64,000 bases of DNA, taken from assembly GCA_041277045.1 (NCBI GenBank), contig JBGFSY010000002.1, forward strand, positions 310,001-374,000. Reading direction: 5' to 3'. This DNA is from Reddybacter sp041277045 (lineage in GTDB: Bacteria; Pseudomonadota; Gammaproteobacteria; Pseudomonadales; Porticoccaceae). The notes below the pieces were generated by a model, which searched no databases, was not told the DNA's origin, and saw only the letters and a list, made by a program, of their open reading frames with translations. Below, in pieces: positions 44,908-53,086 of this stretch (its first letter is position 1; the number at the start of each line of letters is the position of its first letter). The position numbers and the translations under genes were made by a program.

Positions 44908-46098
44908 ATGCGCAAAGTAAAAATTGCCGGCACGGGTATGACTCATTTTGGTAAGCGTATGGATGCCACCCTACGCAGCCTGACCACCGAGGCCTTAAAC
45001 GAAGCGATGCTGGATGCGGCCATCAGCACCGACCACGTCGACACCATCTTTTTTGGTAATGCGGTGGGAGGCCTAATCACGGGCCAGGAAATGATTCCCG
45101 GGCAAATTGCCCTGCGTGAATCGGGCTTGATGGGTAAGCCGATTATCAATGTTGAAAATGCCTGTGCTTCGGCCTCGACTGCGGCCCACCTGGCCTGGTT
45201 GTCTGTGGCCTCCGGGCAGAGTGAAGTGGCCCTCGCCATCGGCGCGGAGAAGATGACCCACAAAGATAAAACGATGGCTTTTAAGGCTTTAATTTCGGCG
45301 ATGGATCTTGAAGAAATAAAAGCCGAGACCGGCTCTGACGACCCGCTCACCGCAGGCAGTGAGCCGGGTCGCTCTGGTTTTATGGATGTCTATGCCGGTA
45401 AGGCCCGTAAATACATGGAGAGGACTGGCGCGACGATGGAGGATTTCGCCCGCGTTGCCGCCAAGTCCCATAAATTTGGCTCTCTCAACCCCAAGGCCCA
45501 GTTTCAGAAAGCGTTAAGCGTTGAAGAAATCCTCGCCACCCGTTTGATTGTTGACCCCTTAACACTGGCCATGTGCTCACCCATTGGTGATGGTTCGGCG
45601 GTGCTGGTGTTTACCTCTGAAGACTTTGCCCGTAAACACGGCTGTGACGCCGTTACTGCCGAAACCATTACTCTGGTATCCGGCCAGCCCGGTGGCCGCA
45701 GCTGTAACGATAGAGCCGGTGAGAAGGCCTACGCCATGGCTGGTGTCGGCCCGGAAGATGTCGATGTGGTGGAGCTGCACGATGCGGCTTCACCTGCAGA
45801 GTTGATGTATATAGAAGAGCTGGGGCTGTGTAAGCCTGGCGAAGGGGTGCAGATGATTCGCGATGGCGAGACCGATCTCGGTGGTCGCGTACCGGTCAAT
45901 ACCAGTGGTGGCTTGGTCGCTAAAGGCCACCCTGTCGGCGCCACGGGCTGTGCCCAGTTAGTTGAGCTGACCAATCAACTGCGTGGTCGTTGCGGCAAGC
46001 GCCAGGTCGAGGGGGCGAAAGTTGCTCTCGCGCAGAATGGTGGCGGCTGGATAGAAGATGATACCGCTGCTGCAACCTTGAGTATTCTCACTCGTTAA
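44908..46098 (+). CDS. Thiolase family protein (acetyl-CoA acetyltransferase/SCP2-like)
   Basis: A 396-residue thiolase. The nucleophile is Cys86 in VENACASASTA and the His motif is AKGHPVGATGCAQ; a late loop AQNGGGWIEDD replaces the usual CGGGG with Cys, a trait of the SCP2-thiolase-like group. Function as degradative or biosynthetic thiolase is not clear. Start ATG 44908 with AAGGAG nine bases upstream, an excellent site. Confidence 0.9.
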   Translation: MRKVKIAGTGMTHFGKRMDATLRSLTTEALNEAMLDAAISTDHVDTIFFGNAVGGLITGQEMIPGQIALRESGLMGKPIINVENACASASTAAHLAWLSVASGQSEVALAIGAEKMTHKDKTMAFKALISAMDLEEIKAETGSDDPLTAGSEPGRSGFMDVYAGKARKYMERTGATMEDFARVAAKSHKFGSLNPKAQFQKALSVEEILATRLIVDPLTLAMCSPIGDGSAVLVFTSEDFARKHGCDAVTAETITLVSGQPGGRSCNDRAGEKAYAMAGVGPEDVDVVELHDAASPAELMYIEELGLCKPGEGVQMIRDGETDLGGRVPVNTSGGLVAKGHPVGATGCAQLVELTNQLRGRCGKRQVEGAKVALAQNGGGWIEDDTAAATLSILTR

Positions 46099-46240
46099 TT
46101 GAGCGGGCTAGCCCCTCACTTGGTTCCGAGTCGAGGTGCTGGCCCCGCTGACTGAATTCATTCTATCGCTGAGCGGCCCTATTCAGGCCGATAAACAACT
46201 GACGCGCACAGCCAATGGAGGGCTGGGGTGAAGTATGTCA

Positions 46241-46348
46241 TCAAGCCGCGCCCGCAAAGCCAAGCCCTGGCAGACTTGAGACGATAATGCCGATTGCAAT
46301 GAGAAAATAGGCTGGTTTTTCGCGTAAAGGCCTCTCGGTGATATCCAT
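46241..46348 (-). CDS. Possible 35-residue membrane peptide
   Basis: In the 305-base gap between the thiolase and rsuA genes a minus-strand frame reads MDITERPLREKPAYFLIAIG and continues as a hydrophobic helix to GAA before TGA. The hydrophobic part (YFLIAIGIIVSSLPGLGFAG) could span a membrane after a charged start. There is no clear ribosome binding site. It is either a small protein or a remnant of a larger gene. Confidence 0.3.
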   Translation of the reverse strand: MDITERPLREKPAYFLIAIGIIVSSLPGLGFAGAA

Positions 46349-46403
46349 TTTTAGGCCCAATTGCAAAAATAATCTTCCTTCGCTCTAACAAGCAAAACCC
46401 AAT

Positions 46404-47111
46404 ATGCGCTTAGATAAATTTGTTTGTAAAAGTACCCATCTTAGTCGAGCGAAGGCTGTGGCATGCATTCGCGCCGGTAAGGTGGTGGTCAATACTGTAG
46501 CGGTTCTTGTTGAGTCAGTTCAGGTGCACGAAAATAACACCGTTACGCTGAACGCGCAGTTGCTTAAACCCCGAGAATTTCGCTATTTAATGATTCACAA
46601 GCCCGCCAATACTATTTGTTCAAACGTTGATGAAGCTTACCCGTCCCTATTTAGTGCCCTGGATATTGACCGCGCTGATGAGTTGCATGTGGCAGGGCGT
46701 TTGGACGCTGATACTACGGGCTTAGTGCTGGCGACTGACGACGGCCGCTGGTCGTTCGATATTATTCGCCCTCAAAAACACTGTGAAAAAGTGTATCGCG
46801 TGGGTTTGTCGCAGGCAATTGAGGAGGTGCAGATAATAGATTTGACTGCACAATTTGCAGCAGGATTACAGTTGCAAGGTGAAGGGGCATTAACTCGACC
46901 CGCACAATTAAAAATTCTGAGCCCAAAGGACGTTTTACTCACCATTACCGAGGGCAAGTTTCATCAGGTAAAGCGCATGTTTGCAAGTATCGGTAAGCGA
47001 GTCGTCAGCTTGCATCGCGAAAAAATAGGCGAGGTGAGCTTAGACCTTCAGGTGGGAGCATGGCGTTATTTAACAGCGGCAGAAGTGGCCTCTTTTAAAG
47101 GCGAGGCTTAA
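46404..47111 (+). CDS. rsuA: 16S rRNA pseudouridine(516) synthase RsuA
   Basis: A 235-residue pseudouridine synthase that acts on U516 of 16S rRNA. It has an N-terminal S4 RNA-binding domain (MRLDKFVCKSTHLSRAKAVA) and the catalytic Asp101 in AGRLDADTTGL, the position matching Asp102 of E. coli RsuA, followed by KVYRVGL and EGKFHQVKRMFASIG. Length is as expected. Start ATG 46404. Confidence 0.93.
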   Translation: MRLDKFVCKSTHLSRAKAVACIRAGKVVVNTVAVLVESVQVHENNTVTLNAQLLKPREFRYLMIHKPANTICSNVDEAYPSLFSALDIDRADELHVAGRLDADTTGLVLATDDGRWSFDIIRPQKHCEKVYRVGLSQAIEEVQIIDLTAQFAAGLQLQGEGALTRPAQLKILSPKDVLLTITEGKFHQVKRMFASIGKRVVSLHREKIGEVSLDLQVGAWRYLTAAEVASFKGEA

Positions 47112-47256
47112 TCCAGGGAACTCGATTTGATTTGGCCCTGATTTCAGGGGGCTTAGAAGAACACCGACCTAAAGATATTAGGATGACTGTTCAGATAGCT
47201 TTGGTGGTGTTCCCCTTTGATTGTTGGCCTTTCTAAGGCTGGGGCCGTATTCAAAA

Positions 47257-47742
47257 TCAAGTGCACCCTAGCGCCCGGTCGGCCTCTGGCAACTGATATT
47301 GATTGAACACGTCTATGCCGTGCTGCTCGAGTAAAGCGACGGTGACGCCAACCCCGGTAATTTTCTGCCGCGTAAAGCTGCCGTCGTAAATACGCGAGCT
47401 GCCGCAGGAGGGGCTGCTCTCGGTTAAAACCGCCACTTTAATGTTGTGTTGCTGGCATAGCGCCAAGGCGAGTTGTGCGCCTTTTTCAAAGGTGGCACTG
47501 ACCTCATCGCCATTTTCGAGAACTACCTTAGCAGTGCCAGCCAGTACATCGTAGCCAGTGCCTGCGGTAATTTCTGCGGGTGCGCGAGGTATGCTCATAC
47601 CGGCATCAACTTCCGGGCAAACGGCGATAATGCGCCCCTCAGCCATCCAGCGCTCGAGTAGATTATCTGTAACGGCCAGGGTTTTTCCGTCATAGCGAAC
47701 CTTCTTACCCAGCAGGCAGGCGCTGATCAAGATTTTTTCCAT
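47257..47742 (-). CDS. DUF523 family protein (YbbK-like)
   Basis: A 161-residue DUF523 protein. It begins KILISACLLGKKVRYDG, contains ICPEVDAGMSIPR-type AVCPEVDAGMSIPRAPAEI and AVLTESSPSCGSSRIYDGSF, the cysteine and glycine motifs of this family. Function unknown. Start ATG 47742, 43 bases after the tag gene in the same direction. The region 47112-47256 holds a partial inverted repeat (GAACACC at 47159, GGTGTTC at 47206). Confidence 0.9.
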   Translation of the reverse strand: MEKILISACLLGKKVRYDGKTLAVTDNLLERWMAEGRIIAVCPEVDAGMSIPRAPAEITAGTGYDVLAGTAKVVLENGDEVSATFEKGAQLALALCQQHNIKVAVLTESSPSCGSSRIYDGSFTRQKITGVGVTVALLEQHGIDVFNQYQLPEADRALGCT

Positions 47743-47785
47743 GGGGCGTCTCGTTCTTCTTTAGTCGATGAGTATCAATGGCCCG

Positions 47786-48427
47786 CTAGGCGGGTGGTGT
47801 AAAGGCTTGTCGTTTGGCCTTTACCACCTCGCGGCTGGCACAGCCCTCCATGTGATCATTGACCAGCCCCATCGCCTGCATAAAGGCGTAAGCGGTGGTG
47901 GGGCCAAAAAATTTCCAGCCGCGCTTTTTCAGATCCTTACTCAACTGTTGTGAGGTCTGGGTAATGCTGGGGATGGGGTGATTGTACTCGCCCTTACCAA
48001 TATGAATTTCACGGGTCTGGGGTTCCCATTGCCAAATATAGGTGGCGAGGCTGCCAAATTCATCGACCAGCTCAAGGGCGCGCTGGGCATTGTTGATCGT
48101 CGCCTCGATTTTGCCGCGATGGCGCACAATACCAGTATCCTGTAGCAGCTGGGCGACCTTATCCTCATCAAAGAGCGCGACTTGCTTGAAGTCGAAGCCC
48201 GCGAAGGCGGTGCGGAAGTTTTCACGCTTGCGCAGGATGGTCAGCCACGAAAGTCCGGATTGGAAACCCTCCAGGCAAATTTTTTCAAACAGTTGAAAGT
48301 CATTGGCGCTGGGTTGGCCCCATTCCTGGTCGTGGTAGCGCTGGTAGTCTTTGTCATCCTTGCCCCACGAGCAGCGGGTAATGCCATCGTCATAGGTGCG
48401 TAAATAGTTATTTTGTGGTTCGGACAT
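47786..48427 (-). CDS. tag: DNA-3-methyladenine glycosylase I
   Basis: Removes 3-methyladenine from alkylated DNA. The 213-residue sequence has the Tag signature RCSWGKDDKDYQRYHDQEWG near the start, FQSGLSWLTILRKRENFR and the C-terminal metal-binding region (GPTTAYAFMQAMGLVNDH). The zinc ligands (Cys near residue 19, His near 34, His and Cys at the end) are in place. Slightly longer N-terminus than E. coli Tag. Start ATG 48427. Confidence 0.94.
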   Translation of the reverse strand: MSEPQNNYLRTYDDGITRCSWGKDDKDYQRYHDQEWGQPSANDFQLFEKICLEGFQSGLSWLTILRKRENFRTAFAGFDFKQVALFDEDKVAQLLQDTGIVRHRGKIEATINNAQRALELVDEFGSLATYIWQWEPQTREIHIGKGEYNHPIPSITQTSQQLSKDLKKRGWKFFGPTTAYAFMQAMGLVNDHMEGCASREVVKAKRQAFTPPA

Positions 48428-48840
48428 GGTTTTGTGCCTCCTCGGCTGTTAGGCCGGTTAGCGGAGAAAAGCTGGCAGCGTATTGTTTTTGAGCAAGGCT
48501 GTCAGGTGTCGCGAGTACGTCTAATTCTATCTTTTTCGGTACAGGTGAGGGAAGCAGAAAACTGGGTCGCGATAGCGACTTATTGGAAGATGTGGAAGAT
48601 GCTGGTTTTGCCTTTTGAGCGTGCCATGAGCTGTGGCTAGGAATATAAACAGGCCCCACAGCGTCAGTCACGATCTATTATGAGTTGCTGTATTATTTTT
48701 CGACGGTGGCAGAATATCGCTGCCAACATGGGGCAAGGGTCTGTGGTATCCCAATTTTGCAAAAGTATATGGAAGGCTTCCTGGGTTGTACTTGGGCAGT
48801 AGTCCCCGCACGAAGGTGATTGGATATTTGCTCACTTGCA
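48428..48840. other. Intergenic region before umuDC
   Basis: About 410 bases between tag and the SOS operator. Minus-strand open frames at 48408-48671 and 48693-48914 have no family features, and I regard them as chance. Nothing else is recognisable. Confidence 0.4.
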
Positions 48841-48868
48841 CCTATACTGTGTATCAATACAGTATAGG
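48841..48868 (+). promoter_or_regulatory. LexA (SOS) operator of umuDC
   Basis: CCTATACTGT, eight bases, then ACAGTATAGG: perfect 10-base arms around the LexA core CTGT-N8-ACAG. The inner 20 bases (48845-48864) match the E. coli SOS box consensus closely. It ends eight bases before the preferred umuD start at 48877, so LexA would block polymerase and perhaps the start of transcription directly. Confidence 0.95.
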
Positions 48869-48876
48869 TGTTGACG

Positions 48877-49323
48877 GTGAAGCTGGCTTCTCTTACCCCC
48901 GCGTGCGTGCGCACGACAGTATTACTTCCGCTCTATCTCAGCCGTGTGGCGGCGGGTTTCCCCAGTCCGGCGGATGATTATCTCGATGGTGGCCTGGATC
49001 TTAACGAGCATTTAATCGAGCATCCGGCGGCGACCTATTTTGCCCGTGCCGAGGGTGATTCAATGATTGAGCTGGGTATATTTACTGGCGACCTGTTAGT
49101 TATTGATCGCGCTGTGCAGGCGGTGGATGGTGATGTGGTGGTGGTTGCCGTCGATGGCCAGCTCACCATTAAAGTGTTGGATCTGGCCCACTCCCGTTTA
49201 TTGCCCGCCAATAAGTTGTACCGGCCCATTGAGATATCGCCAGAGTCCCAGGTTGATATTGAGGGTGTGGTGCTTCATGCGGTGCATCATTTAAAGGGTG
49301 CTGGAAAGGGCGCGAATCTGTGA
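48877..49323 (+). CDS. umuD: Translesion polymerase V subunit UmuD
   Basis: A self-cleaving LexA-like protein that after RecA-stimulated processing joins UmuC to form polymerase V. Catalytic Ser is in EGDSMIELG and Lys in DGQLTIKVL, with the same spacing (37 residues) as Ser60 and Lys97 of E. coli UmuD. The cleavage site is Ala-Gly in VAAGFPSPADDY, where E. coli has Cys-Gly. The start is GTG 48877, chosen because AGGTG lies six bases upstream; GTG 48868 would be inside the LexA operator and would add three residues. Its end overlaps umuC by four bases. Confidence 0.93.
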   Translation: MKLASLTPACVRTTVLLPLYLSRVAAGFPSPADDYLDGGLDLNEHLIEHPAATYFARAEGDSMIELGIFTGDLLVIDRAVQAVDGDVVVVAVDGQLTIKVLDLAHSRLLPANKLYRPIEISPESQVDIEGVVLHAVHHLKGAGKGANL

Positions 49324-50579
49324 TTGGCCTGTGTGATATGCGCAGTTTTTACTGTTCCTGCGAAAAGGTATTTCGCCCTGATATTCGTGACCGGGGCGTG
49401 GTGGTCACCTCCAATAATGACGGTGTGGTGGTGGCGCTGGATGACAGGGCCAAAGCGGCGGGTATTAAAAAGTTTGAGCCCTATTTTAAACAGCGCCAGC
49501 GGATTGAGCGCGCCGGTGTGTTGGCCTTCTCCAGTAACTATGAGCTTTACGGTGAAGTCAGTGGGCGGATTATGGCAACTCTGGCCAAGCACGCGCCTAG
49601 CGATATTGAGGTGTATTCGATTGATGAATGCTTTATCGATTTAAGTGCGTTGCCTCGGGCAGAATTAAAAACCTTTGCCGCCATGCTGCGCGACACCATC
49701 TGGCAGCAGCAGGGCATAAAAATGGGTGTGTCTATTGCGCCGACTAAAACCCTTGCCAAGCTGGGGCAGTGTGCGACCAAGCTCTTTCCGCAGATTGAGG
49801 GTGTTTGCGTACTTGAGTACCCGGCCCAGTGGCAGTGGTTAGCGGCGCGGGTGGATGTCAGTGAGGTCTGGGGTATCGGTCGCAAACTGACGAGAAAGCT
49901 CAAGGCCAGGGGTATGAGCACCGTGGCAGATTTGTCACAGATGACTAAAGCCGATGCCCAGGCCCTGCAGGGCATCACTCTGCTGCGTACGGTGCGCGAG
50001 TTACAGGGCGAGCCCTGTATTGATATGGATTGTCAGCCGCAGCCGAAACAGAACATTATCTCCAGTCGCTCCTTTGGTCAAAAACAGACTTGCCTGCAGC
50101 CCTTGCAGGAGGCGGTGAGTCACTATGCGGTGAGAGCAGGGGTTAAGCTCAGGGCGCAGTCATCGCTGTGCTTTCGCCTCTCGGCCTGGATACAAACCAG
50201 CGCCCACGACGCCAACCCCTATGCCGATGAGTTGTCGGTGAACTTGCCCGGTGGCACGGCCGATAGCCGGGAGCTATCCAGAACGGCCGTCGCGCTGGTG
50301 GCCAGGCTTTATCGGCCGGGTTACAAGTACGCCAAGGCTGGGGTGATGCTGCAAGATATTCGCCCCGAGCAGTTTGCCCAGCAAGATTTACTGGCGCCCC
50401 GCTCGGAGAACGCAACTCGTTTAATGCGGGTGGTGGACGGCGTGAATCAGCGCTTTGGCTCGGGGGCCATCAAACTGGCCCGCCAGGGCGGTGAGAGTGG
50501 TTTTGCCATGAAGCGGGCCATGAAGTCGCCCAGTTATTTGACGCGCTGGCATGAGATCCCACGCATCAGGCTTGGCTGA
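49320..50579 (+). CDS. umuC: Translesion polymerase V catalytic subunit UmuC
   Basis: A 419-residue Y-family DNA polymerase. The first catalytic Asp is in IGLCDMRSFYCSCEKVF (residue 6) and the SIDECFIDL motif has the second Asp and Glu (about 101-102). The thumb with helix-hairpin-helix (VSEVWGIGRKLTRKLKA) and little finger follow, and the C-terminal DUF4113-like tail ends SPSYLTRWHEIPRIR. Start GTG 49320 overlapping the umuD stop (GTGA). Controlled by the LexA operator at 48841. Confidence 0.96.
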   Translation: MIGLCDMRSFYCSCEKVFRPDIRDRGVVVTSNNDGVVVALDDRAKAAGIKKFEPYFKQRQRIERAGVLAFSSNYELYGEVSGRIMATLAKHAPSDIEVYSIDECFIDLSALPRAELKTFAAMLRDTIWQQQGIKMGVSIAPTKTLAKLGQCATKLFPQIEGVCVLEYPAQWQWLAARVDVSEVWGIGRKLTRKLKARGMSTVADLSQMTKADAQALQGITLLRTVRELQGEPCIDMDCQPQPKQNIISSRSFGQKQTCLQPLQEAVSHYAVRAGVKLRAQSSLCFRLSAWIQTSAHDANPYADELSVNLPGGTADSRELSRTAVALVARLYRPGYKYAKAGVMLQDIRPEQFAQQDLLAPRSENATRLMRVVDGVNQRFGSGAIKLARQGGESGFAMKRAMKSPSYLTRWHEIPRIRLG

Positions 50580-50628
50580 AAATAAGTGTTGGGCTGTAGA
50601 GTGCTGGGGCATGTTTCGTAAAATGTAG

Positions 50629-51066
50629 CTCAACGACTACTTCCGTGACTATGAGCCCAGTCTTGGACGGTATGTGCAGAGTGATCCGATTGGGCTTGCC
50701 AGGGGGGTGAATACGTTTGGGTATGTTGGGGGGAATCTTGTTGGGTTGGTTGATCCGTTTGGACTTGTTTATGGGTTAGGGGGTAATCGATACGGCCAAG
50801 CTGTTATGGTTAAATGGTTAACGGTTCCGTCCGGTGTTCCAAATCAATCACTTGGTAACGCACTTAGCGATGATTGTCCTAAAATTTGTCAGATAGACGT
50901 ATTGGCAGGTAGCATTGTGGTGGATATAGCAATAGGTGCAATCCCTCAAGCTAAAGCTGCACAAATACTAGGTAAGGCAGTTTTATCAACGGGGTCGACA
51001 GCTTCTATAGCGGTTTCGTTGGCAAGTTGTGTTCAAAAAGGTGAAAACAAGCAGTGTCAGAAATAG
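50629..51066 (+). pseudogene. Orphan C-terminal tail of an RHS repeat protein
   Basis: After a TAG at 50626 the frame reads NDYFRDYEPSLGRYVQSDPI, then GLARGVNTFGYVGGN and VDPFGL, the RHS-associated core end, followed by about 95 residues of unknown, mostly hydrophobic sequence (IDVLAGSIVVDIAIGAIPQA, then SCVQKGENKQCQK). RHS proteins carry a variable toxin after VDPxGL. The large repeat body is missing, so this is a remnant; a GTG at 50674 could still start a short protein. The tail does not match a toxin I recognise. Confidence 0.8.
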
Positions 51067-51112
51067 TTTTGAAAGGCAATATGCCTCTCAATAAAACTGT
51101 CCGTTATTTTGA

Positions 51113-51132
51113 GGGGAGCTCAGTCTGACCCC
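51113..51132. repeat. REP-like half-palindrome with GTCTGACCCC
   Basis: GGGG-AGCTCAGTCTGA-CCCC. The core is the same as in the palindrome at 55601-55619, and a further copy of the flanking text (AAATCAATGGG followed by CTCAGACT) lies near 51166-51182, while AAATCAATGGGGTCA stands at 55585. Such elements are typical partners of RAYT transposases, one of which has left a fragment at 51399. Confidence 0.5.
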
Positions 51133-51398
51133 TTGATCGATAAAGATATTAAAAATACGATTTTGAAATCAATGGGCTCAGACTCGATTGATTTATAACA
51201 AAGAAGATTTAAACGTTCCTATAATTCGTGAAAAAATATGCACGCTTTTTTTTACTGGTGAAATATGCGCCTCTATTTTGTTTTTGGCCTACATGGTCGC
51301 ATCAGAAAATAAAGTGGTTAGAGTCGTTGATTTAATAAACTTATGTGGCAATTAACCTGTATAGGACGCCCGCTAAAATTTGTTTCTAACCGCGCCTT

Positions 51399-51623
51399 GT
51401 GCCCCACAAAGCCTTAACGTATTACGCGTTAACGGGGGTGGAAAGAGACGGCGCGATTGTCAAAGCCGATGCCAGCGGTGGTTACAGCATGAAGGAAATA
51501 GGCGCTCATTTTGGCCTGCACTATTCGCGTGTGAGTCGAATTGTGGGGGAAGGCAAAAGGCAAGACTTGCCCCCCCTAATACGCTCTATTGTTGTTCTTC
51601 GTGCTCAATGCTTCTATGCTTGA
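51399..51623 (+). pseudogene. REP-associated tyrosine transposase (RAYT) C-terminal fragment
   Basis: The frame contains ASGGYSMKEIGAHFGLHYSR and VSRIVGEGKRQDLPP, which is the C-terminal HTH-like end of REP-associated transposases (TnpA-REP). The catalytic HUH and Tyr part is absent. The REP-like palindromes at 51113 and 55601 lie on both sides of the lipoprotein/MbnH/MbnP genes. Confidence 0.72.
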
Positions 51624-51669
51624 TCCTATGCCGTTCTAGCTCGTCCACAATACCAATGAGGATCACGCG

Positions 51670-53043
51670 ATGATACGCTTAAATCGAACCATCATTTACA
51701 TAACGATAATTAATTGTGTCCTGTTTTTAACGGCTTGTTCCAAAGAGGTAGATAAAGCCGATGCAGCGTCAGATATTACAAATATTGAGGCCACTGAAAT
51801 AACCCGGCCAGGCAATAGTGAGCGCGAAGCCAGCCAGGGGGTCGTTTTACTTCGAGGTCTGCCCACTTTGAACACCCAGCACAGCATCGCCATTGTGGAG
51901 CTTGATCCTGACGCTGAGAACTTTGGAGATATTCTCGAAGAGTTTGAAATCACCGGTTTTGAAGCACCCCTGCACCATCTTTATTACAGTCCCACAGGGC
52001 GTCTATATGCCACCGGTCTGGATCCGAAGTGCAGCCTGGCTGAAGTCAAGTTGGCCAGAGACGTATCCGGAGCGCCAGTGATTAATGGCCTCGATTGCCT
52101 CGACACCCAGGGCCAGCAAGTGGGTGAAGATATCATGTGGCACAGCGTCAACGGCACACAATATATGTTTGTTACGTTTATGGGCGGCACTGGCATCGAG
52201 CAGCCCGATGGCGGATCCCTTGGCGTTTTCAATCCCCAGAACAACGCTATTATCAAGATTATTGAAGCCAGAAAAAGTCAGGTCGGGGCTGGCGAGCCCT
52301 ACATAATGTATCCCCATGGTATTTCCGCCTACGCCGATAGAATGGTGATCAGCTCAACTATCCATGCCGATCTGGTCACAGGGGTGGGCAATGCCATCAC
52401 GGTGATCGACTTAAACACATTTACGCCGATTCAAACCATTGAGGTTGAAGATGCCAAGCCAGTTGGTTTTCCCTCCTCTCCAGTTGAGGTGCTATTTCTG
52501 CGCCCGGATATTGTCGCCGGTGTTGAACCTGCAGTGCTGGTAAACACTATGTTTGGCTTCGAGACCTGGAAAATCCCCTACGACCCGACAAGTAAGATTT
52601 TTGGCAGCCCCGAGAAACTTTATGATGGCGGCGAGCAGGGCACTGGTGTGCCTCTTGAGTTCTATGGCAACGACAGCGAACTGTTTATTAGCCACGCTAT
52701 TCCCGGTGTCGTTAAAAGATACCAGCTCGCGAGTTTGCCAGCACTCGTGCCAGCAGGCCCGGATATTAAGGCCGAACTGGGGGCCCACCACATGATTTTT
52801 TACCCGGCAAAGTCAGGTAAAAAACTGATTGCCGTGCAGAACAATCTGTTGAACTTGGGCAATATTGCAGACAATGATCCGACCGACCTGGATTTTATTG
52901 CCAAAGTGAATGACCACTCCATTACCGTCCACGACCTGGAAACGGGTGCCAGGTTAGCCAGTATCAATTTTAAGGAGAAGTACAATAAAGGCATAGATAA
53001 TATTGAAGCCTTATTTGGCTCGGGTTTTGTGCATCATCATTGA
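51670..53043 (+). CDS. Lipoprotein resembling selenium-binding protein/methanethiol oxidase (SBP56-like)
   Basis: A 457-residue lipoprotein (lipobox FLTAC, Cys23) with a beta-propeller-like body. Pairwise reading against SBP56 proteins shows matching landmarks in order: AIVELDPDAENFGDILEEF followed by LHHLYY (SBP56: VDVDPxSxxYxxVI, then ELHHSGW), MVISSTIHAD (MISTEW), PVEVLFLRPD (PLEIRFLHNP), ELFISHAIPGVVKRYQL (LYFSNWLHGDLRQYD) and IAVQNNLLNLG (LYITTSLYSAW). The two His 102-103 would be candidate copper ligands. It ends in FVHHH. It precedes a di-heme MbnH/MauG-type enzyme and an MbnP-type copper protein by 43 bases. Start ATG 51670. Distant homology judged by eye; a TonB-linked or solute role cannot be excluded. 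Confidence 0.6.
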   Translation: MIRLNRTIIYITIINCVLFLTACSKEVDKADAASDITNIEATEITRPGNSEREASQGVVLLRGLPTLNTQHSIAIVELDPDAENFGDILEEFEITGFEAPLHHLYYSPTGRLYATGLDPKCSLAEVKLARDVSGAPVINGLDCLDTQGQQVGEDIMWHSVNGTQYMFVTFMGGTGIEQPDGGSLGVFNPQNNAIIKIIEARKSQVGAGEPYIMYPHGISAYADRMVISSTIHADLVTGVGNAITVIDLNTFTPIQTIEVEDAKPVGFPSSPVEVLFLRPDIVAGVEPAVLVNTMFGFETWKIPYDPTSKIFGSPEKLYDGGEQGTGVPLEFYGNDSELFISHAIPGVVKRYQLASLPALVPAGPDIKAELGAHHMIFYPAKSGKKLIAVQNNLLNLGNIADNDPTDLDFIAKVNDHSITVHDLETGARLASINFKEKYNKGIDNIEALFGSGFVHHH

Positions 53044-53086
53044 GCCTTTGCCAGGGGTTTAATTCCTCCTAACACAATACAGCTTT

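Noticed and set aside
48408..48671. Minus-strand open frame of 87 codons overlapping the tag start
   Set aside because: Low-complexity serine-rich translation with no family features; overlaps the promoter region of tag.
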